In this document: in pieces, positions 10,489 through 19,828 of the stretch
Layout: the number at the start of each line of letters is the position of its first letter
Position numbering within the stretch: position 1 is the stretch's first letter
Assembly: GCF_000383235.1 (NCBI RefSeq)
Contig: NZ_KB910937.1
Location: forward strand, 1-64,000
Direction: 5' to 3'
Length of the DNA stretch: 64,000 bases
Origin: Bacillus sp. 123MFChir2
GTDB taxonomy: Bacteria > Bacillota > Bacilli > Bacillales > Bacillaceae_G
The notes under the pieces: model-generated
What the model saw: the letters and a program-made list of their open reading frames with translations, nothing else
Databases searched by the model: none
Told to the model about the DNA's origin: nothing
Position numbers and translations under genes: made by a program

Positions 10489-10570
10489 TATGTCTCCCTA
10501 CTTTCTTCTTTTAATAACATTCACAATTACTTAAAATTATCATTTTAAATCCCTTTCTCTTTTACGTCTG

Positions 10571-12259
10571 TTACATCTCCTCAGGCGCTTCCATTCCCAA
10601 CAAACGTAAACCTTCTTTTAATACAACTGCTACCGCATATACAAGTGCAAGTCTACTTTCTTTCTCTTCATTTTCTTCTAAAATACGAATGTTACCGTAA
10701 TATTTATTAAACGCCTGTGCCACATCTAATAAATATTTCGCAATATGAGATGGCTCGTATTTCGCAAACGCTGTTTCAATGACTTGTGGAAAACGATGAA
10801 GCAGTTTTATTACTGCCCAGCTTATATCATCTGTTAACTTGATCCCCTGTCTTTCCATATCAATATTACTTTTTTTCAATAGTGAACAAATACGGGCATG
10901 TGTATATTGTACGTATGGTCCTGTTTCCCCTTCGAATTTCAACATATTTCCAAGCGAAAATTCAATGTTATGCATGCGTTCATTTTTCAAATCATGGAAA
11001 ATAACTGCGCCAACCCCGACCTGTCTTGCTACTTCATCTTTCTTCTTTAAGTTTGGATTCTTCTCTTCAATATTTTGTTTTGCTAGCAGAATTGCTTCTT
11101 CTAACACTTCTTCTAGTAAAACAACTTTCCCTTTACGAGTAGACATTTTCTTACCATCTTTTAAAATAAGTCCGAATGGAACGTGAGACATCCCTTCTAC
11201 CCAATGGCATCCTAATTTTTTTAGCACAGTGAAAAATTGCGAGAAATGCAAGCTTTGTTCTTCGCCAACGACATACAGTGCTTTATCAAATGAATACGTG
11301 TTTTGACGATATAATGCAGCTGTTAAATCACGCGTTGCATAAAGCGTAGCACCATCTGACTTTTTAATTAAACATGGCGGCATTCCTTCTTCTTCTAAAT
11401 TAACAACTTGCGCTCCGTCTGATTCTTCTAATAAACATTTTTCTTCTAGAAGTTTAACGAAATCATCCATCTTATCATTGTAAAATGCTTCTCCTTGAAA
11501 ATTCGAGAATTCTACGCCAAGCAGTTCATAAATGCGAGAGAATTCTTTTAAAGATTCGTGACGGAACCAGTTCCATAAGTACACTGCTTCTTCGTTGTTA
11601 TCTTCTAATTTTTTAAACCAAGCACGTCCTTCTTCTTCGAGCTCCGGATATTCTTTCACTTCTTCATGAAAACGTACGTATAACTTAAATAACTCGCGAA
11701 TCGGATCTTCTCTAACAAGCTCTTCATCGCCCCATTTTTTATAGGCGGTAATCAGCTTTCCAAACTGAGTTCCCCAGTCACCAACGTAATTAATGCCTAC
11801 AACTTCATACCCACATTTTTCGCATATATGTTTTAATGCATTGCCAATCATTGTAGAACGTAAATGTCCCATCGAAAACGGCTTCGCGATATTAGGAGAT
11901 GAATAGTCAATTATAACCGTTTTTTCTTGTCCAAAGTACAGCTGTCCATATTCTTCTTTTTCGTCTAGTATTACATTTAACACTTCATTACTTACAGTTT
12001 GACGATTGAAGAACACATTTACATACGGCCCAACTGCTTCTACTTTTGTAAAAAACGGGTGAGATAATTTATCTGCTAGTTCCTGTGCAATAACTGCTGG
12101 AGATTTTTTATATTGTTTCGCTAATGTAAAACACGGAAATGCTGCATCTCCAAACTCATCTTGCTTTGGCGTTTCAATTAAAGCTTCAATTTGTTGTAAT
12201 GATAAACCTGGTTCTAATACATCGAATACATGCTGTACAAACTTCATTTTATATTCCAT
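10571..12259 (-). CDS. argS: Arginyl-tRNA synthetase
   Basis: Class I enzyme that charges tRNA-Arg, 562 residues, a normal length. An N-terminal additional domain comes first. The HIGH-like signature follows at residues 127-136 (PFSMGHLRST), then the KMSK-like loop near 369-375 (KKMSTRKG) and the DALR anticodon-binding helices at the C-terminus (FNKYYGNIRIL). The start at 12259 follows AGGAGG and excludes a longer frame that would read through the T-box terminator. It is intact, unlike aspS2 and ileS2 beside it. B. cereus-group genomes often carry two argS genes, and T-box control suggests this is the regulated paralogue (inference). Confidence 0.95.
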   Translation of the reverse strand: MEYKMKFVQHVFDVLEPGLSLQQIEALIETPKQDEFGDAAFPCFTLAKQYKKSPAVIAQELADKLSHPFFTKVEAVGPYVNVFFNRQTVSNEVLNVILDEKEEYGQLYFGQEKTVIIDYSSPNIAKPFSMGHLRSTMIGNALKHICEKCGYEVVGINYVGDWGTQFGKLITAYKKWGDEELVREDPIRELFKLYVRFHEEVKEYPELEEEGRAWFKKLEDNNEEAVYLWNWFRHESLKEFSRIYELLGVEFSNFQGEAFYNDKMDDFVKLLEEKCLLEESDGAQVVNLEEEGMPPCLIKKSDGATLYATRDLTAALYRQNTYSFDKALYVVGEEQSLHFSQFFTVLKKLGCHWVEGMSHVPFGLILKDGKKMSTRKGKVVLLEEVLEEAILLAKQNIEEKNPNLKKKDEVARQVGVGAVIFHDLKNERMHNIEFSLGNMLKFEGETGPYVQYTHARICSLLKKSNIDMERQGIKLTDDISWAVIKLLHRFPQVIETAFAKYEPSHIAKYLLDVAQAFNKYYGNIRILEENEEKESRLALVYAVAVVLKEGLRLLGMEAPEEM

Positions 12260-12284
12260 CAGTTTCTTCCTCCTTTTTATCAAT

Positions 12285-12513
12285 AAAAAAACTCGCCTCT
12301 TTTCTAAAAAAGAGACGAGTTTACACCCGTGGTACCACCCTTGTTGTTCATTCCGAACCACTTTCCCGTTTATAACGAGGTGAGGGAGCCCCGGCTTACT
12401 CTACTACACCATTCAAGCAGCATCTCCGAAGTGCGCTTCATTATTTTCTCTGCACTAGGCTTTCACCATCCCTAGCTCGCTATTGCTTCTGAAAATAATT
12501 ACTCTCTTCATCC
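12285..12513 (-). promoter_or_regulatory. T-box leader of argS
   Basis: The minus strand shows stem I beginning near GATGAAGAGAGTAA and an AG-bulge region GTGCAGAGAA. The T-box core GGGTGGTACCACGGGTG lies at 12324-12340, and a terminator hairpin (AAACTCGTCTCTTT / AAGAGGCGAGTTT) at 12285-12322 precedes the argS ribosome binding site. A CGC (Arg) triplet at 12433-12435, in the context GAAGCGCAC, is a plausible specifier. Confidence 0.9.
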
Positions 12514-12563
12514 AAGATTTTCTATAAAATTTATTATAATCTATTATACATATTGTCTAATAA

Positions 12564-13340
12564 TTAGCAAGTTTCAATTACACCGAAATGAAACTTTGCG
12601 CTTTTTCGTTTGTAGACAAAGAAGTTATGTTTTTCAAAACGTATACTGCGAAAATGATCCTTTAACACGACTCGTTTTCGCGCCACACGCTTAGCCTCTT
12701 TCATTGTCTCATCCGTAATATCGTTGTACAATGCAAAATGTTTCAAACCACGAATACCATCTGATTCTAATACTGTTTCTTCAAACATTGGATCTAAATA
12801 TACTACATCATAGCTATGATCTGCACATTGCTCTAAAAAAGATAAATGCTCTGTATGCTTTACAGTAATTCGCTGCATCGCTTCGTTCATTTCTATTACA
12901 CCTGCATCCCACTGCTGAAGACCTTTTTCAATCAAATATGCCATATAGCGATTACCTTCTAACCCAGTGACTTGCCCTGCTTCTCCTACAGCATAACTTG
13001 CCACGATACTATCAGATGCCATGCCAAGTGTACAGTCTAATACCTTCATCCCTTCTTCTAGCTGCGCAGCTTGCAAAAATGGATCATGTTCACCGCGCAT
13101 TAATCGCTTCACGCGAAACATCGCTGAGTTTGGATGAAAAAAGAACGATTCTTCCGTTCCTTGCGGATAAATCGCTAAGCGATTTTTCTGGGCAACAAGT
13201 ACATCTTGTTTATATTGCTCATGAAATTCATAAATAGGACGATCATTCCTCACAAAAAAAGAACTTTGCAAATCCATTGCTATTTTTTCAGCATATGCAG
13301 TCATTTCTTTATTTGTTCGCCCTGCTGTCGTTACAATCAT
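12564..13340 (-). CDS. Class I SAM-dependent methyltransferase (YpiP/RsmJ-like)
   Basis: Protein of 258 residues. A Rossmann methyltransferase core is visible: motif I KVLDCTLGMASDS around residues 99-111, an acidic residue after strand 2 (TGLEGNRY) and a motif IV-like YLDPMFEE near 180. DPMF is close to the D/N-PP-Y/F signature of base-methylating enzymes. The arrangement recalls the RsmJ group, which methylates 16S rRNA; substrate here is inference. It lies directly downstream of brxA on the same strand, as ypiP and yphP neighbour each other in B. subtilis. Confidence 0.8.
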   Translation of the reverse strand: MIVTTAGRTNKEMTAYAEKIAMDLQSSFFVRNDRPIYEFHEQYKQDVLVAQKNRLAIYPQGTEESFFFHPNSAMFRVKRLMRGEHDPFLQAAQLEEGMKVLDCTLGMASDSIVASYAVGEAGQVTGLEGNRYMAYLIEKGLQQWDAGVIEMNEAMQRITVKHTEHLSFLEQCADHSYDVVYLDPMFEETVLESDGIRGLKHFALYNDITDETMKEAKRVARKRVVLKDHFRSIRFEKHNFFVYKRKSAKFHFGVIETC

Positions 13341-13385
13341 TCTTTCACCTCATTAAAAAGAAAAAGGGAGAAAATCTCTCCCTTT

Positions 13386-13820
13386 TTAGCAATGCTTTTC
13401 AAAAGCTTGTTCTAAGTTTTGAATAATAGCGTCCATTGTTGCCCCTTCAATTTCATGACGGTGAATAAAGTGAACAACTTCTTTTCCTTTTAATAGTGCC
13501 ATAGATGGTGAAGATGGCGGGATATCATCAAAATAAGAGCGCATCATCGCTGTTGCTTCTTTATCTTGACCTGCAAATACAGTAACAAGATTGTTAGGTT
13601 GCTTCTCAGAACGTACAACCGCTTGACCAGCTGATGGACGCGCTAAACCTGCCGCACAACCACAAACAGAGTTCACAACAACTAATGTTGTTCCTTCTAC
13701 ATTTTCCATATATTCTTGTACATCTTCTGCTGCCAGTAATTCTTTAAATCCAGCGCGCACTAATTCTTGGCGCATTGGAATTACCATTTGGCGCATGTAT
13801 TCTTCATATGCATTTGTCAT
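13386..13820 (-). CDS. brxA: Bacilliredoxin BrxA (YphP family)
   Basis: Thioredoxin-fold protein of 144 residues with the characteristic CGC active site at residues 53-55 (NSVCGCAAG). It removes bacillithiol from S-bacillithiolated proteins after oxidative stress in Firmicutes that make bacillithiol. The ATG at 13820 follows GAAGGAGAG at good spacing, so the upstream in-frame start that would add nine residues is rejected. It sits with a DCC thiol-disulfide protein upstream and the methyltransferase downstream, all minus strand. BrxB is the paralogue it could be confused with; the neighbourhood favours BrxA. Confidence 0.9.
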   Translation of the reverse strand: MTNAYEEYMRQMVIPMRQELVRAGFKELLAAEDVQEYMENVEGTTLVVVNSVCGCAAGLARPSAGQAVVRSEKQPNNLVTVFAGQDKEATAMMRSYFDDIPPSSPSMALLKGKEVVHFIHRHEIEGATMDAIIQNLEQAFEKHC

Positions 13821-13904
13821 GTTAGCAATCTCTCCTTCAACTTTCATTCCAAATTCATCATATCACGCTCTAATACTAGACGCAAAAGAAACATGATGAC
13901 TTTG

Positions 13905-14288
13905 TTATTTTTTTCTTTGGATTTCACAAACACCATTTTTACAATGACCAACAGGGACAATTTCCCTTTTTGTCGCAATATAATCATATAGGACATGACC
14001 AAATCCGAACAAAATCGATAGTTTAATAAAAGGTACGGTTGCCCAGTATGCAGGAATTACTTTCGCTAAGACATATATACTTTGAATCCCTTTATACCAG
14101 CGCGCATCCTTATAAATGTACAAATGCCTCTCCATATTTTGCATCATCTCATCTGATAAACAATATTGCTGAACAATTTCTTCTTCGCGAAAAGAAACAA
14201 ATGTTATTTTTCTTTTTTTATCTAGTTCCTTCGTTCGATTTGCAACCTTTGTACACATCGGGCACCAACTATCGTAAAAGACAATCAT
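13905..14288 (-). CDS. DCC family thiol-disulfide oxidoreductase-like protein (DUF393)
   Basis: Protein of 127 residues. It begins MIVFYDSWCPMC, the DCC signature with CxxC at residues 9 and 12 in a thioredoxin-like position. A hydrophobic segment near residues 85-105 (IPAYWATVPFIKL) follows, and the end is cysteine-containing (HCKNGVCEI). The start at 14288 follows GGGGAAT; a longer frame would overlap the upstream gene. It starts 5 bases after the end of the HEAT/NifU-N gene and so is probably cotranscribed with it. It probably acts in redox or protein-thiol chemistry; no substrate is known. Confidence 0.8.
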   Translation of the reverse strand: MIVFYDSWCPMCTKVANRTKELDKKRKITFVSFREEEIVQQYCLSDEMMQNMERHLYIYKDARWYKGIQSIYVLAKVIPAYWATVPFIKLSILFGFGHVLYDYIATKREIVPVGHCKNGVCEIQRKK

Positions 14289-14293
14289 AGTTA

Positions 14294-15421
14294 TTATTCC
14301 CCTTTTCGGTACTCCGTCATTTGCTTCCATACAGAACCTTTAGCCTCTTCACCGCCTTCTATACGTTCAAGTGCTAAACGTGCTTGCATAGCTACTTCAA
14401 ATTCTGGATCTTCTTGCGCTACGCGAAGTGCTTGGATTGCACTTTCGTCACCAATTTCAAATAGAAACATTGCAGCGCGCCAGCGTACAAGTTTACTTGA
14501 ATCTTTTAACGCTTTCATCATGACAAACATCGCAGCAGGGTCACCGATATCTGATAAGCAATCACCTGCTGTGCGGCGTACACTGACAGATTTATCTAAT
14601 AATGCCTTATAGAGTAAAGGTAAGACACGTTCCCCTTTGACCATTCCCAAATAAGCAGTTGCTAAGCGGCGAATCGATACTTTTTCATCTTCTAACGCTT
14701 TCTCTAGTACGGGAATATCTTCTTCTGTTGGATCCATTTGTTCCAGCGCTGCATAACGTTTTGTCCAATCAGAATCATTCATCATTTCCACTGTTACTTT
14801 ATATGGCTCACGCTTTGTAATCGTTACTTCAGCCTCTCCTGCTTGTTGTAATAATTCTTGGACAATTGCATCTACACGATCGGCTGGATATGCCGCAACA
14901 ACCTCTTCCACAACTTCTTTTCCAATCTCGTCAAAGCTGCCATAACGCGTACTTTGCTCGGCCCACTTCCGCTCTTTCACAACATTTGGTGCTGACATTT
15001 GCACTTTCATAATCGCTTCCTTGAAACGATCTGGTAATCCTACGCGTTCCTCAGTTGTACCATCAGTTAGTTTCACTTGCATTGGAATGGTAAAGAACAT
15101 TTGAATAAACACTTTTACTTCTCCAAAGTGGGCATTTTGTTCTTGTTCGCTCTCTGTTACGACTTCTTCACCAAAAACTGCACGAACTTGCTGTAAAATA
15201 TGTTTCCAGTCATATTTCGCATTACGCTCTACTGCTAAAAAGTCCGCTACATGATACACACCTTTTACACCTTCAATTTGCAAAATTTGCTGCACTCTCC
15301 CCGGAGCTTCATTTGCATTATCACGTGTATAATTATTTCGTGCTCCTGCTGGTAATACTTCATTTAAAATAACTTTCATTGTATTTGGACTTGGTGTCGG
15401 TTCAATGCCTTTAATCTTCAC
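14294..15421 (-). CDS. ypgR: CvfC/YpgR family protein: NifU N-terminal-like domain plus HEAT repeats
   Basis: Protein of 375 residues. The N-terminal region (about 4-90, PTPSPNTMKVILNEVLPAG) matches the Nfu/NifU N-terminal scaffold domain. Residues about 220-360 form HEAT-like repeats (SVSVRRTAGDCLSDIGDP, SSKLVRWRAAMFLFEIGDE). The family includes Staphylococcus aureus 'conserved virulence factor C' and B. subtilis YpgR; the molecular function is not established. A GTG start at 15421 is chosen because AAAGGAGAG lies just upstream and the ATG further up would read through it. It is followed closely by the DCC gene. Confidence 0.85.
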   Translation of the reverse strand: MKIKGIEPTPSPNTMKVILNEVLPAGARNNYTRDNANEAPGRVQQILQIEGVKGVYHVADFLAVERNAKYDWKHILQQVRAVFGEEVVTESEQEQNAHFGEVKVFIQMFFTIPMQVKLTDGTTEERVGLPDRFKEAIMKVQMSAPNVVKERKWAEQSTRYGSFDEIGKEVVEEVVAAYPADRVDAIVQELLQQAGEAEVTITKREPYKVTVEMMNDSDWTKRYAALEQMDPTEEDIPVLEKALEDEKVSIRRLATAYLGMVKGERVLPLLYKALLDKSVSVRRTAGDCLSDIGDPAAMFVMMKALKDSSKLVRWRAAMFLFEIGDESAIQALRVAQEDPEFEVAMQARLALERIEGGEEAKGSVWKQMTEYRKGE

Positions 15422-15484
15422 GTATTCTCTCTCTCCTTTATTGCTGTTCTTAGCTGTATTGTAACATGTTCTCAATTAAGACTC

Positions 15485-15823
15485 CTACTGAGGTGCTTGC
15501 TCTTTTTTCTTCTCTAAAAATGTAATTCTTTCAATCACAACTTCTGTCTTATATATTCTTTTGCCACTCTCATTATCGTATTGACTCGTATGAATATGTC
15601 CTGTTATACCAACAAGTTCTCCTTTTTTGCAGTACATCGTTACATTTTCCGCTGATTTTCGCCATATCATGCAATGAATAAAATCTGCTTGTTGCTCTCC
15701 TAAGCTGTTACGAAACCCTCTATTTACCGCAACACATATACGTGCATAAGCAATCCCTTGTTTTGTATAGAATAACTCTGGATCTTTTGTTAATCTACCA
15801 ATTAACGCAACTCGATTCATCAT
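15485..15823 (-). CDS. ssbB: Short single-stranded DNA-binding protein (SsbB-like)
   Basis: Protein of about 112 residues consisting of one OB-fold (MMNRVALIGRLTKDPEL ... ADFIHCMIWRKSAENV ... GELVGITGHIHT). It lacks the acidic C-terminal tail (DDDLPF) that recruits partner proteins to SsbA. This size and missing tail match B. subtilis SsbB/YwpH, which works in natural transformation. Three ATGs at 15832, 15823 and 15820 are possible; family alignment favours MMNR at 15823, while GAGGTG upstream fits any of them. The assignment as SsbB rests on length only. Confidence 0.8.
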   Translation of the reverse strand: MMNRVALIGRLTKDPELFYTKQGIAYARICVAVNRGFRNSLGEQQADFIHCMIWRKSAENVTMYCKKGELVGITGHIHTSQYDNESGKRIYKTEVVIERITFLEKKKEQAPQ

Positions 15824-15948
15824 ACGATTCATGTCACCTCTTCGTTTTTTTCTTTATTGTAGAAAAAACGAAACGTGTAGTAAAAAATGTAAAAACATAT
15901 TTTTTCATACGAAAACATATCTTTATCCCTATAAAATTCCAAAAAGAA

Positions 15949-15976
15949 ATCCTGCATGATACAAACATGCAGGATT
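15949..15976 (-). terminator. Terminator downstream of the Bax inhibitor-1 family gene
   Basis: Inverted repeat AATCCTGCATG / CATGCAGGATT with a short loop, lying just downstream of the 15985 gene end. A run of A residues on the plus strand supports termination on the minus strand. Confidence 0.75.
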
Positions 15977-15984
15977 TCGGTTCG

Positions 15985-16716
15985 TTAATCATTTTTTACA
16001 AAATAAGAAACGAAGCGTAAAATTTCTAAGTATAACCAAACTAATGTCATCATTAAGCCCATCGCACCGTACCACTCCATATATTTTGGAGCGCCGCCGC
16101 GTGCACCGCTTTCAATGAAATCAAAGTCTAACATTAAGTTTAATGCAGCAACAACAATTACAACTGCGCTGACAATCATACCAATTGTTCCGCCTTGATG
16201 TAAAAATGGAACTGGTACGCCAACTAATTGTAAAAATAAAACGATTAAATACATAATCGCAATTCCAAACGTCGCTGCAATCACACCCGTACGAAACTTA
16301 TCTGTCACCTTCACAACACGCGTTGCATATAACACTAACATTGCTAGTAAAATAGAAACTGTTAATAATACTGCGTGTAAAATAATATAATCACCAAATT
16401 TCATTGTATATACAGCAGAAATACTTCCTAATACAATCCCTTCGACTGCTGCATAAATCGGTGCTGTAATTGGTGAAATACGCGGTACGAATATCGATAC
16501 AAATGCAATAATTGCCGCAATAATTAAAGCACCAATTAACACTGGCATTTGCATTTTATTTTGTATCATCTGCATATATGCGTACACTGACGTTCCTAAT
16601 AACAAAATAAGCATAATGAACGTTTTCGCAACTGCACCACCGACTGTCATCGCTGAAGTGCTTACGCCTTCTTTACGAAACGCGTCTTTCTTTAACATTG
16701 GATTAGATGTGCGCAT
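15985..16716 (-). CDS. Bax inhibitor-1/YccA family integral membrane protein
   Basis: Protein of 243 residues with a short cytoplasmic N-terminus (MRTSNPMLKKDAF) and seven hydrophobic segments. The segments include the family-typical GGAVAKTFIMLILLLGTSVYA and a charged end near the last helix (MTLVWLYLEILRFVSYF). Family members such as B. subtilis YetJ are pH-sensitive calcium leak channels; that function is inferred by homology only. The start at 16716 follows TAGGAGGG. It stands as a single gene between the ssb gene and the ABC-F gene. Confidence 0.85.
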   Translation of the reverse strand: MRTSNPMLKKDAFRKEGVSTSAMTVGGAVAKTFIMLILLLGTSVYAYMQMIQNKMQMPVLIGALIIAAIIAFVSIFVPRISPITAPIYAAVEGIVLGSISAVYTMKFGDYIILHAVLLTVSILLAMLVLYATRVVKVTDKFRTGVIAATFGIAIMYLIVLFLQLVGVPVPFLHQGGTIGMIVSAVVIVVAALNLMLDFDFIESGARGGAPKYMEWYGAMGLMMTLVWLYLEILRFVSYFVKND

Positions 16717-16791
16717 GATTTCCCTCCTAAAATAGTTTCTACCCATAGTGTAAAGATTTTTCCTTTACATTTCAACATATGCAGCTTGTTT

Positions 16792-18684
16792 TTACTTTAA
16801 CCCTTCAACAATGTCAGATAATTCACTCCAACGCTCCATTGTCTGTTCTAATTCTTCTTCTGTTCGCTGCTGCTCTTCAGAGAGTTGCTGTGCTTTCGTA
16901 TAATCAGCACCCACTTTTTCTAATTCTTCTGTAATACTTTCAATTTTCGTTTCTAATTCTGCAATCTTATCTTCAATCGTCTCCCATTCACGCTGTTCAT
17001 TATAGGACAGCTTACGTTTCCTTTGTTGTCTAGGAGCTTCTTCTACTTTCTTTTCTTTTTGAATTTCCGCTTTTAACAGCACTTCTTGCGATTTTTTCTC
17101 ATCTAAATAATCACTATAGCTACCAAAGAAGATGCGCACGTTTCCGGTCCCTTCAAATACAAACAGTTCTTCTGCAATTTTATCAAGGAAGTATCGATCA
17201 TGTGATACAGTAAGGACTACACCAGGAAACTCTTCTAAATAATCTTCAAGTACTGTTAATGTTTGCGTATCTAAATCATTAGTAGGCTCATCTAAGAGTA
17301 AAACATTCGGTTCTCCCATTAAAATACGCAATAAATATAATCTTCTTCTTTCACCACCTGATAATTTACTAAGTGGTGTCCCATGTGTATGCGGCTCGAA
17401 TAAGAACCGCTCTAACATTTGCGAAGCACTAATCGTTTTTCCATCTGTCGTATGAATCACTTCAGCCGCTTCTTTAATATACTCAATCATCCGCTGATTT
17501 AAATTCATATCTTCATTTTCTTGCGTATAGTATGCAATTTTTACTGTTTGCCCAACTTCAATCTCACCGCTGTCTGGTGTAATTTTACCAGCAAGCATGT
17601 TTAATAGAGAAGATTTCCCACTTCCATTCGCACCAATAATACCAATGCGATCTCCTGGTTTCACAATATACCCAAAATTACGTAGAACCGTTTTATCACC
17701 AAATGTTTTTGTCACATCTTTTAATTCCAGTACTTTCTTTCCTAATCGACTGCCTCCAAGCGCAATATCAACGTTTTGTTTTGCACTTGGACCTTCTTGC
17801 TTTTGCAGTTCGTCAAAGCGCTGAATCCGTGCCTTTTGTTTCGTAGAGCGTGCCTTTGCACCGCGGCGAATCCACGCAAGTTCACGGCGATATAAGTTTT
17901 GACGCTTTGCTTCTTGCGTCATTTCTTGCTCTTCTCGAAGTGCTTTCGCTTCTAAAAAAGCACCGTAGTTCCCTTCATAGCTATATAACTTACCATTATC
18001 TAATTCAAAAATACGGTTCGTTACACGATCTAAGAAATAACGATCATGCGTAACAAGTAAAACGGAACCTGTATAACGTGATAAATATTCTTCTATCCAT
18101 TCTACTGTTTCATGGTCGAGATGGTTCGTCGGCTCGTCTAGAATTAATAAATCTGGTGTTTGAATGAAACATTGCGCCATTGCAATGCGTTTCTTCTGTC
18201 CGCCCGATAAATTTCCTACTTCCGCAGAGAAATCAGTAATACCAAGCTTTGTTAGTAATGATTTTGCATTTGCATTCGCTTCCCAAGCATTCATTGCATC
18301 CATGCGCTGCTGCACGGCAAATAATGTTTCCTGTGCTTTCTCGCTTGTTGGATTTTTTTCTAAATTCAATAACGTTTGTTCATACTCACGAAGGAGACGA
18401 ATTAGTGGTGTATCACCATGAAACACTTGCTCTAATACAGTTAAATTTTCTTTAAAATCTGGTTGCTGTGATAAATAACTAATTGTATATCCACGTGTAT
18501 GCGTCATTTCCCCTGTATCTGGAATTTCCGCGCCCGCAATAATTTTTAATAACGTTGATTTACCCGTTCCATTTACACCGATAATACCAGCGCGCTGCCC
18601 TTCGGCAATACTAAAAGAAAGACCATTAAATAACAGTTTATCTCCATATGATTTCGATACATTTTCGACTGTTAACATTCTCAT
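16792..18684 (-). CDS. ABC-F family ATPase (YfmR/Uup-like)
   Basis: Protein of 630 residues with two ABC domains and no membrane segments. Walker A motifs are at about residues 37-44 (GVNGTGKST) and 351-359 (GANGSGKSS), signatures LSGGQKKR and LSGGERRR, and Walker B LLILDEPTNHLD and VLLLDEPTNDLD. The C-terminal 80 residues form a coiled coil (NEQREWETIEDKIAELETK...). This layout fits Uup/YfmR proteins, which act on the ribosome to relieve translation stalls. The ATG overlaps the stop codon of the HD gene upstream in an ATGA, so the two are translationally coupled. Confidence 0.9.
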   Translation of the reverse strand: MRMLTVENVSKSYGDKLLFNGLSFSIAEGQRAGIIGVNGTGKSTLLKIIAGAEIPDTGEMTHTRGYTISYLSQQPDFKENLTVLEQVFHGDTPLIRLLREYEQTLLNLEKNPTSEKAQETLFAVQQRMDAMNAWEANANAKSLLTKLGITDFSAEVGNLSGGQKKRIAMAQCFIQTPDLLILDEPTNHLDHETVEWIEEYLSRYTGSVLLVTHDRYFLDRVTNRIFELDNGKLYSYEGNYGAFLEAKALREEQEMTQEAKRQNLYRRELAWIRRGAKARSTKQKARIQRFDELQKQEGPSAKQNVDIALGGSRLGKKVLELKDVTKTFGDKTVLRNFGYIVKPGDRIGIIGANGSGKSSLLNMLAGKITPDSGEIEVGQTVKIAYYTQENEDMNLNQRMIEYIKEAAEVIHTTDGKTISASQMLERFLFEPHTHGTPLSKLSGGERRRLYLLRILMGEPNVLLLDEPTNDLDTQTLTVLEDYLEEFPGVVLTVSHDRYFLDKIAEELFVFEGTGNVRIFFGSYSDYLDEKKSQEVLLKAEIQKEKKVEEAPRQQRKRKLSYNEQREWETIEDKIAELETKIESITEELEKVGADYTKAQQLSEEQQRTEEELEQTMERWSELSDIVEGLK

Positions 18685-19328
18685 ATTTGTGCATTCCACT
18701 CTTTCATAAATTGATCAATAAATTGCTCCATATAGCGATGACGCTCTTCCGCTTCTTCCTTCGCTGCAACTGTATTCATTAAATCTTTTAATTTTAACAG
18801 TTTCTCATAAAAATGATTTAATGATGGTTCATCACTTTTTCGATATTCTTCCTTCGTCATCGTTTCACGCGGTGGAATAGCTGGATCATATAGTAAACGT
18901 CCCTTTGCCCCTCCATAAGCAAATGTTCGAGCAATTCCGATTGCTCCAAGTGCATCTAGGCGGTCCGCATCTTGAACAATTTTCCCTTCTAACGTCGACA
19001 CAGTTCCGCCGTGTCCACCTTTATAAGACATATTCGCAATAATATGAACAATATGCTGTGCGTCTTCTTGACTAATTCCTAAAAGTTCAAGCCAGTCTAT
19101 TACTTTCTTCATACCAGCTTCTTCACTTTCATTTAACTTCTCATCTGCAACGTCGTGAAGTAAAGCCGCCATTTCAATAACGAAGCGATTCCCACCTTCT
19201 TTTTCAAACAATGCAATTGCTAATTTATGCACACGTTCAATATGATACCAATCGTGACCACTTGCATCTTTTTCTAATATGCCTTTGACAAATGTAATCG
19301 TTTTTTTAATTTGTTCTTGTTTATTCAT
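18681..19328 (-). CDS. ypgQ: HD-domain phosphohydrolase (YpgQ-like)
   Basis: Protein of 215 residues. Metal-binding HD motif residues are visible: HDWYHIERVHKLA near residue 27, the HD pair in ALLHDVADEK near 60, and QDADRLDALGAIGIAR near 118. The family includes B. subtilis YpgQ, reported as a metal-dependent nucleotide pyrophosphohydrolase. The start at 19328 follows GGGTGAAG; an upstream extension lacks a binding site. Its TGA overlaps the start of the ABC-F gene (ATGA), which implies coupled expression. In B. subtilis ypgQ sits close to ypgR and bsaA, as here. Confidence 0.85.
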   Translation of the reverse strand: MNKQEQIKKTITFVKGILEKDASGHDWYHIERVHKLAIALFEKEGGNRFVIEMAALLHDVADEKLNESEEAGMKKVIDWLELLGISQEDAQHIVHIIANMSYKGGHGGTVSTLEGKIVQDADRLDALGAIGIARTFAYGGAKGRLLYDPAIPPRETMTKEEYRKSDEPSLNHFYEKLLKLKDLMNTVAAKEEAEERHRYMEQFIDQFMKEWNAQI

Positions 19329-19437
19329 AATATCTTCACCCAATTCATTATTGTAACACGACCTCATTTTTTCATCACACATTTTCTTGTCCGCCCATAT
19401 TATATGTTGTACCAAGTAGCATGAAGGAGGAAAAAAA

Positions 19438-19797
19438 ATGTTTTATAACCCACAACACCCTTATCCGCAGCACTCCTATAATCCACCGCACCCTGAACAA
19501 CAACTATACTACCCGTACCATTATGATCCACGTTTCCCTCAAGCCGGCCCTACAACGCCAACAGAACCAACTCAGCAACAAATCCAACAATACGCTTCAC
19601 AATTTCAACACTTAAAACAACCCGTATTAAACCTCGTAAAACCTTGGGTAGAATACGGTGTAAAAGAAGCAAAGCATACATCCGTACCACACGCAATGAC
19701 GGAAATTGCGGCAATCACATACTTAATTGGAAAAGGTTTTAATCCAACAGTTGCTCATTATATTGTTGAATCTTGGGAGAAAAATGAGCAGTTTTAA
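19438..19797 (+). CDS. Proline/tyrosine/glutamine-rich small protein, unknown function
   Basis: Protein of 119 residues behind a strong AAGGAGG site. The first 50 residues are rich in Pro, Tyr, His and Gln (MFYNPQHPYPQHSYNPPHP), a composition common in spore surface proteins. Residues 60-119 look globular and helical (VKEAKHTSVPHAMTEIAAITYLIGKGF). No membrane segment or cysteine is present. It is divergent from the HD hydrolase gene, with 109 bases between the starts. A spore-coat role is only a guess from composition. A hairpin terminator follows at 19829. Confidence 0.75.
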   Translation: MFYNPQHPYPQHSYNPPHPEQQLYYPYHYDPRFPQAGPTTPTEPTQQQIQQYASQFQHLKQPVLNLVKPWVEYGVKEAKHTSVPHAMTEIAAITYLIGKGFNPTVAHYIVESWEKNEQF

Positions 19798-19828
19798 ATC
19801 TATTCATTTTGTAGCACATACAAACTAT

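Noticed and set aside
12259-12361. N-terminal extension of argS by 34 residues
   Set aside because: The extension reads through the T-box antiterminator and terminator; AGGAGG precedes the ATG at 12259.
18684-18699. Upstream start for the ABC-F gene
   Set aside because: The ATG at 18684 overlaps the HD stop in ATGA, a typical coupled start; the earlier ATG is too close to the binding site.
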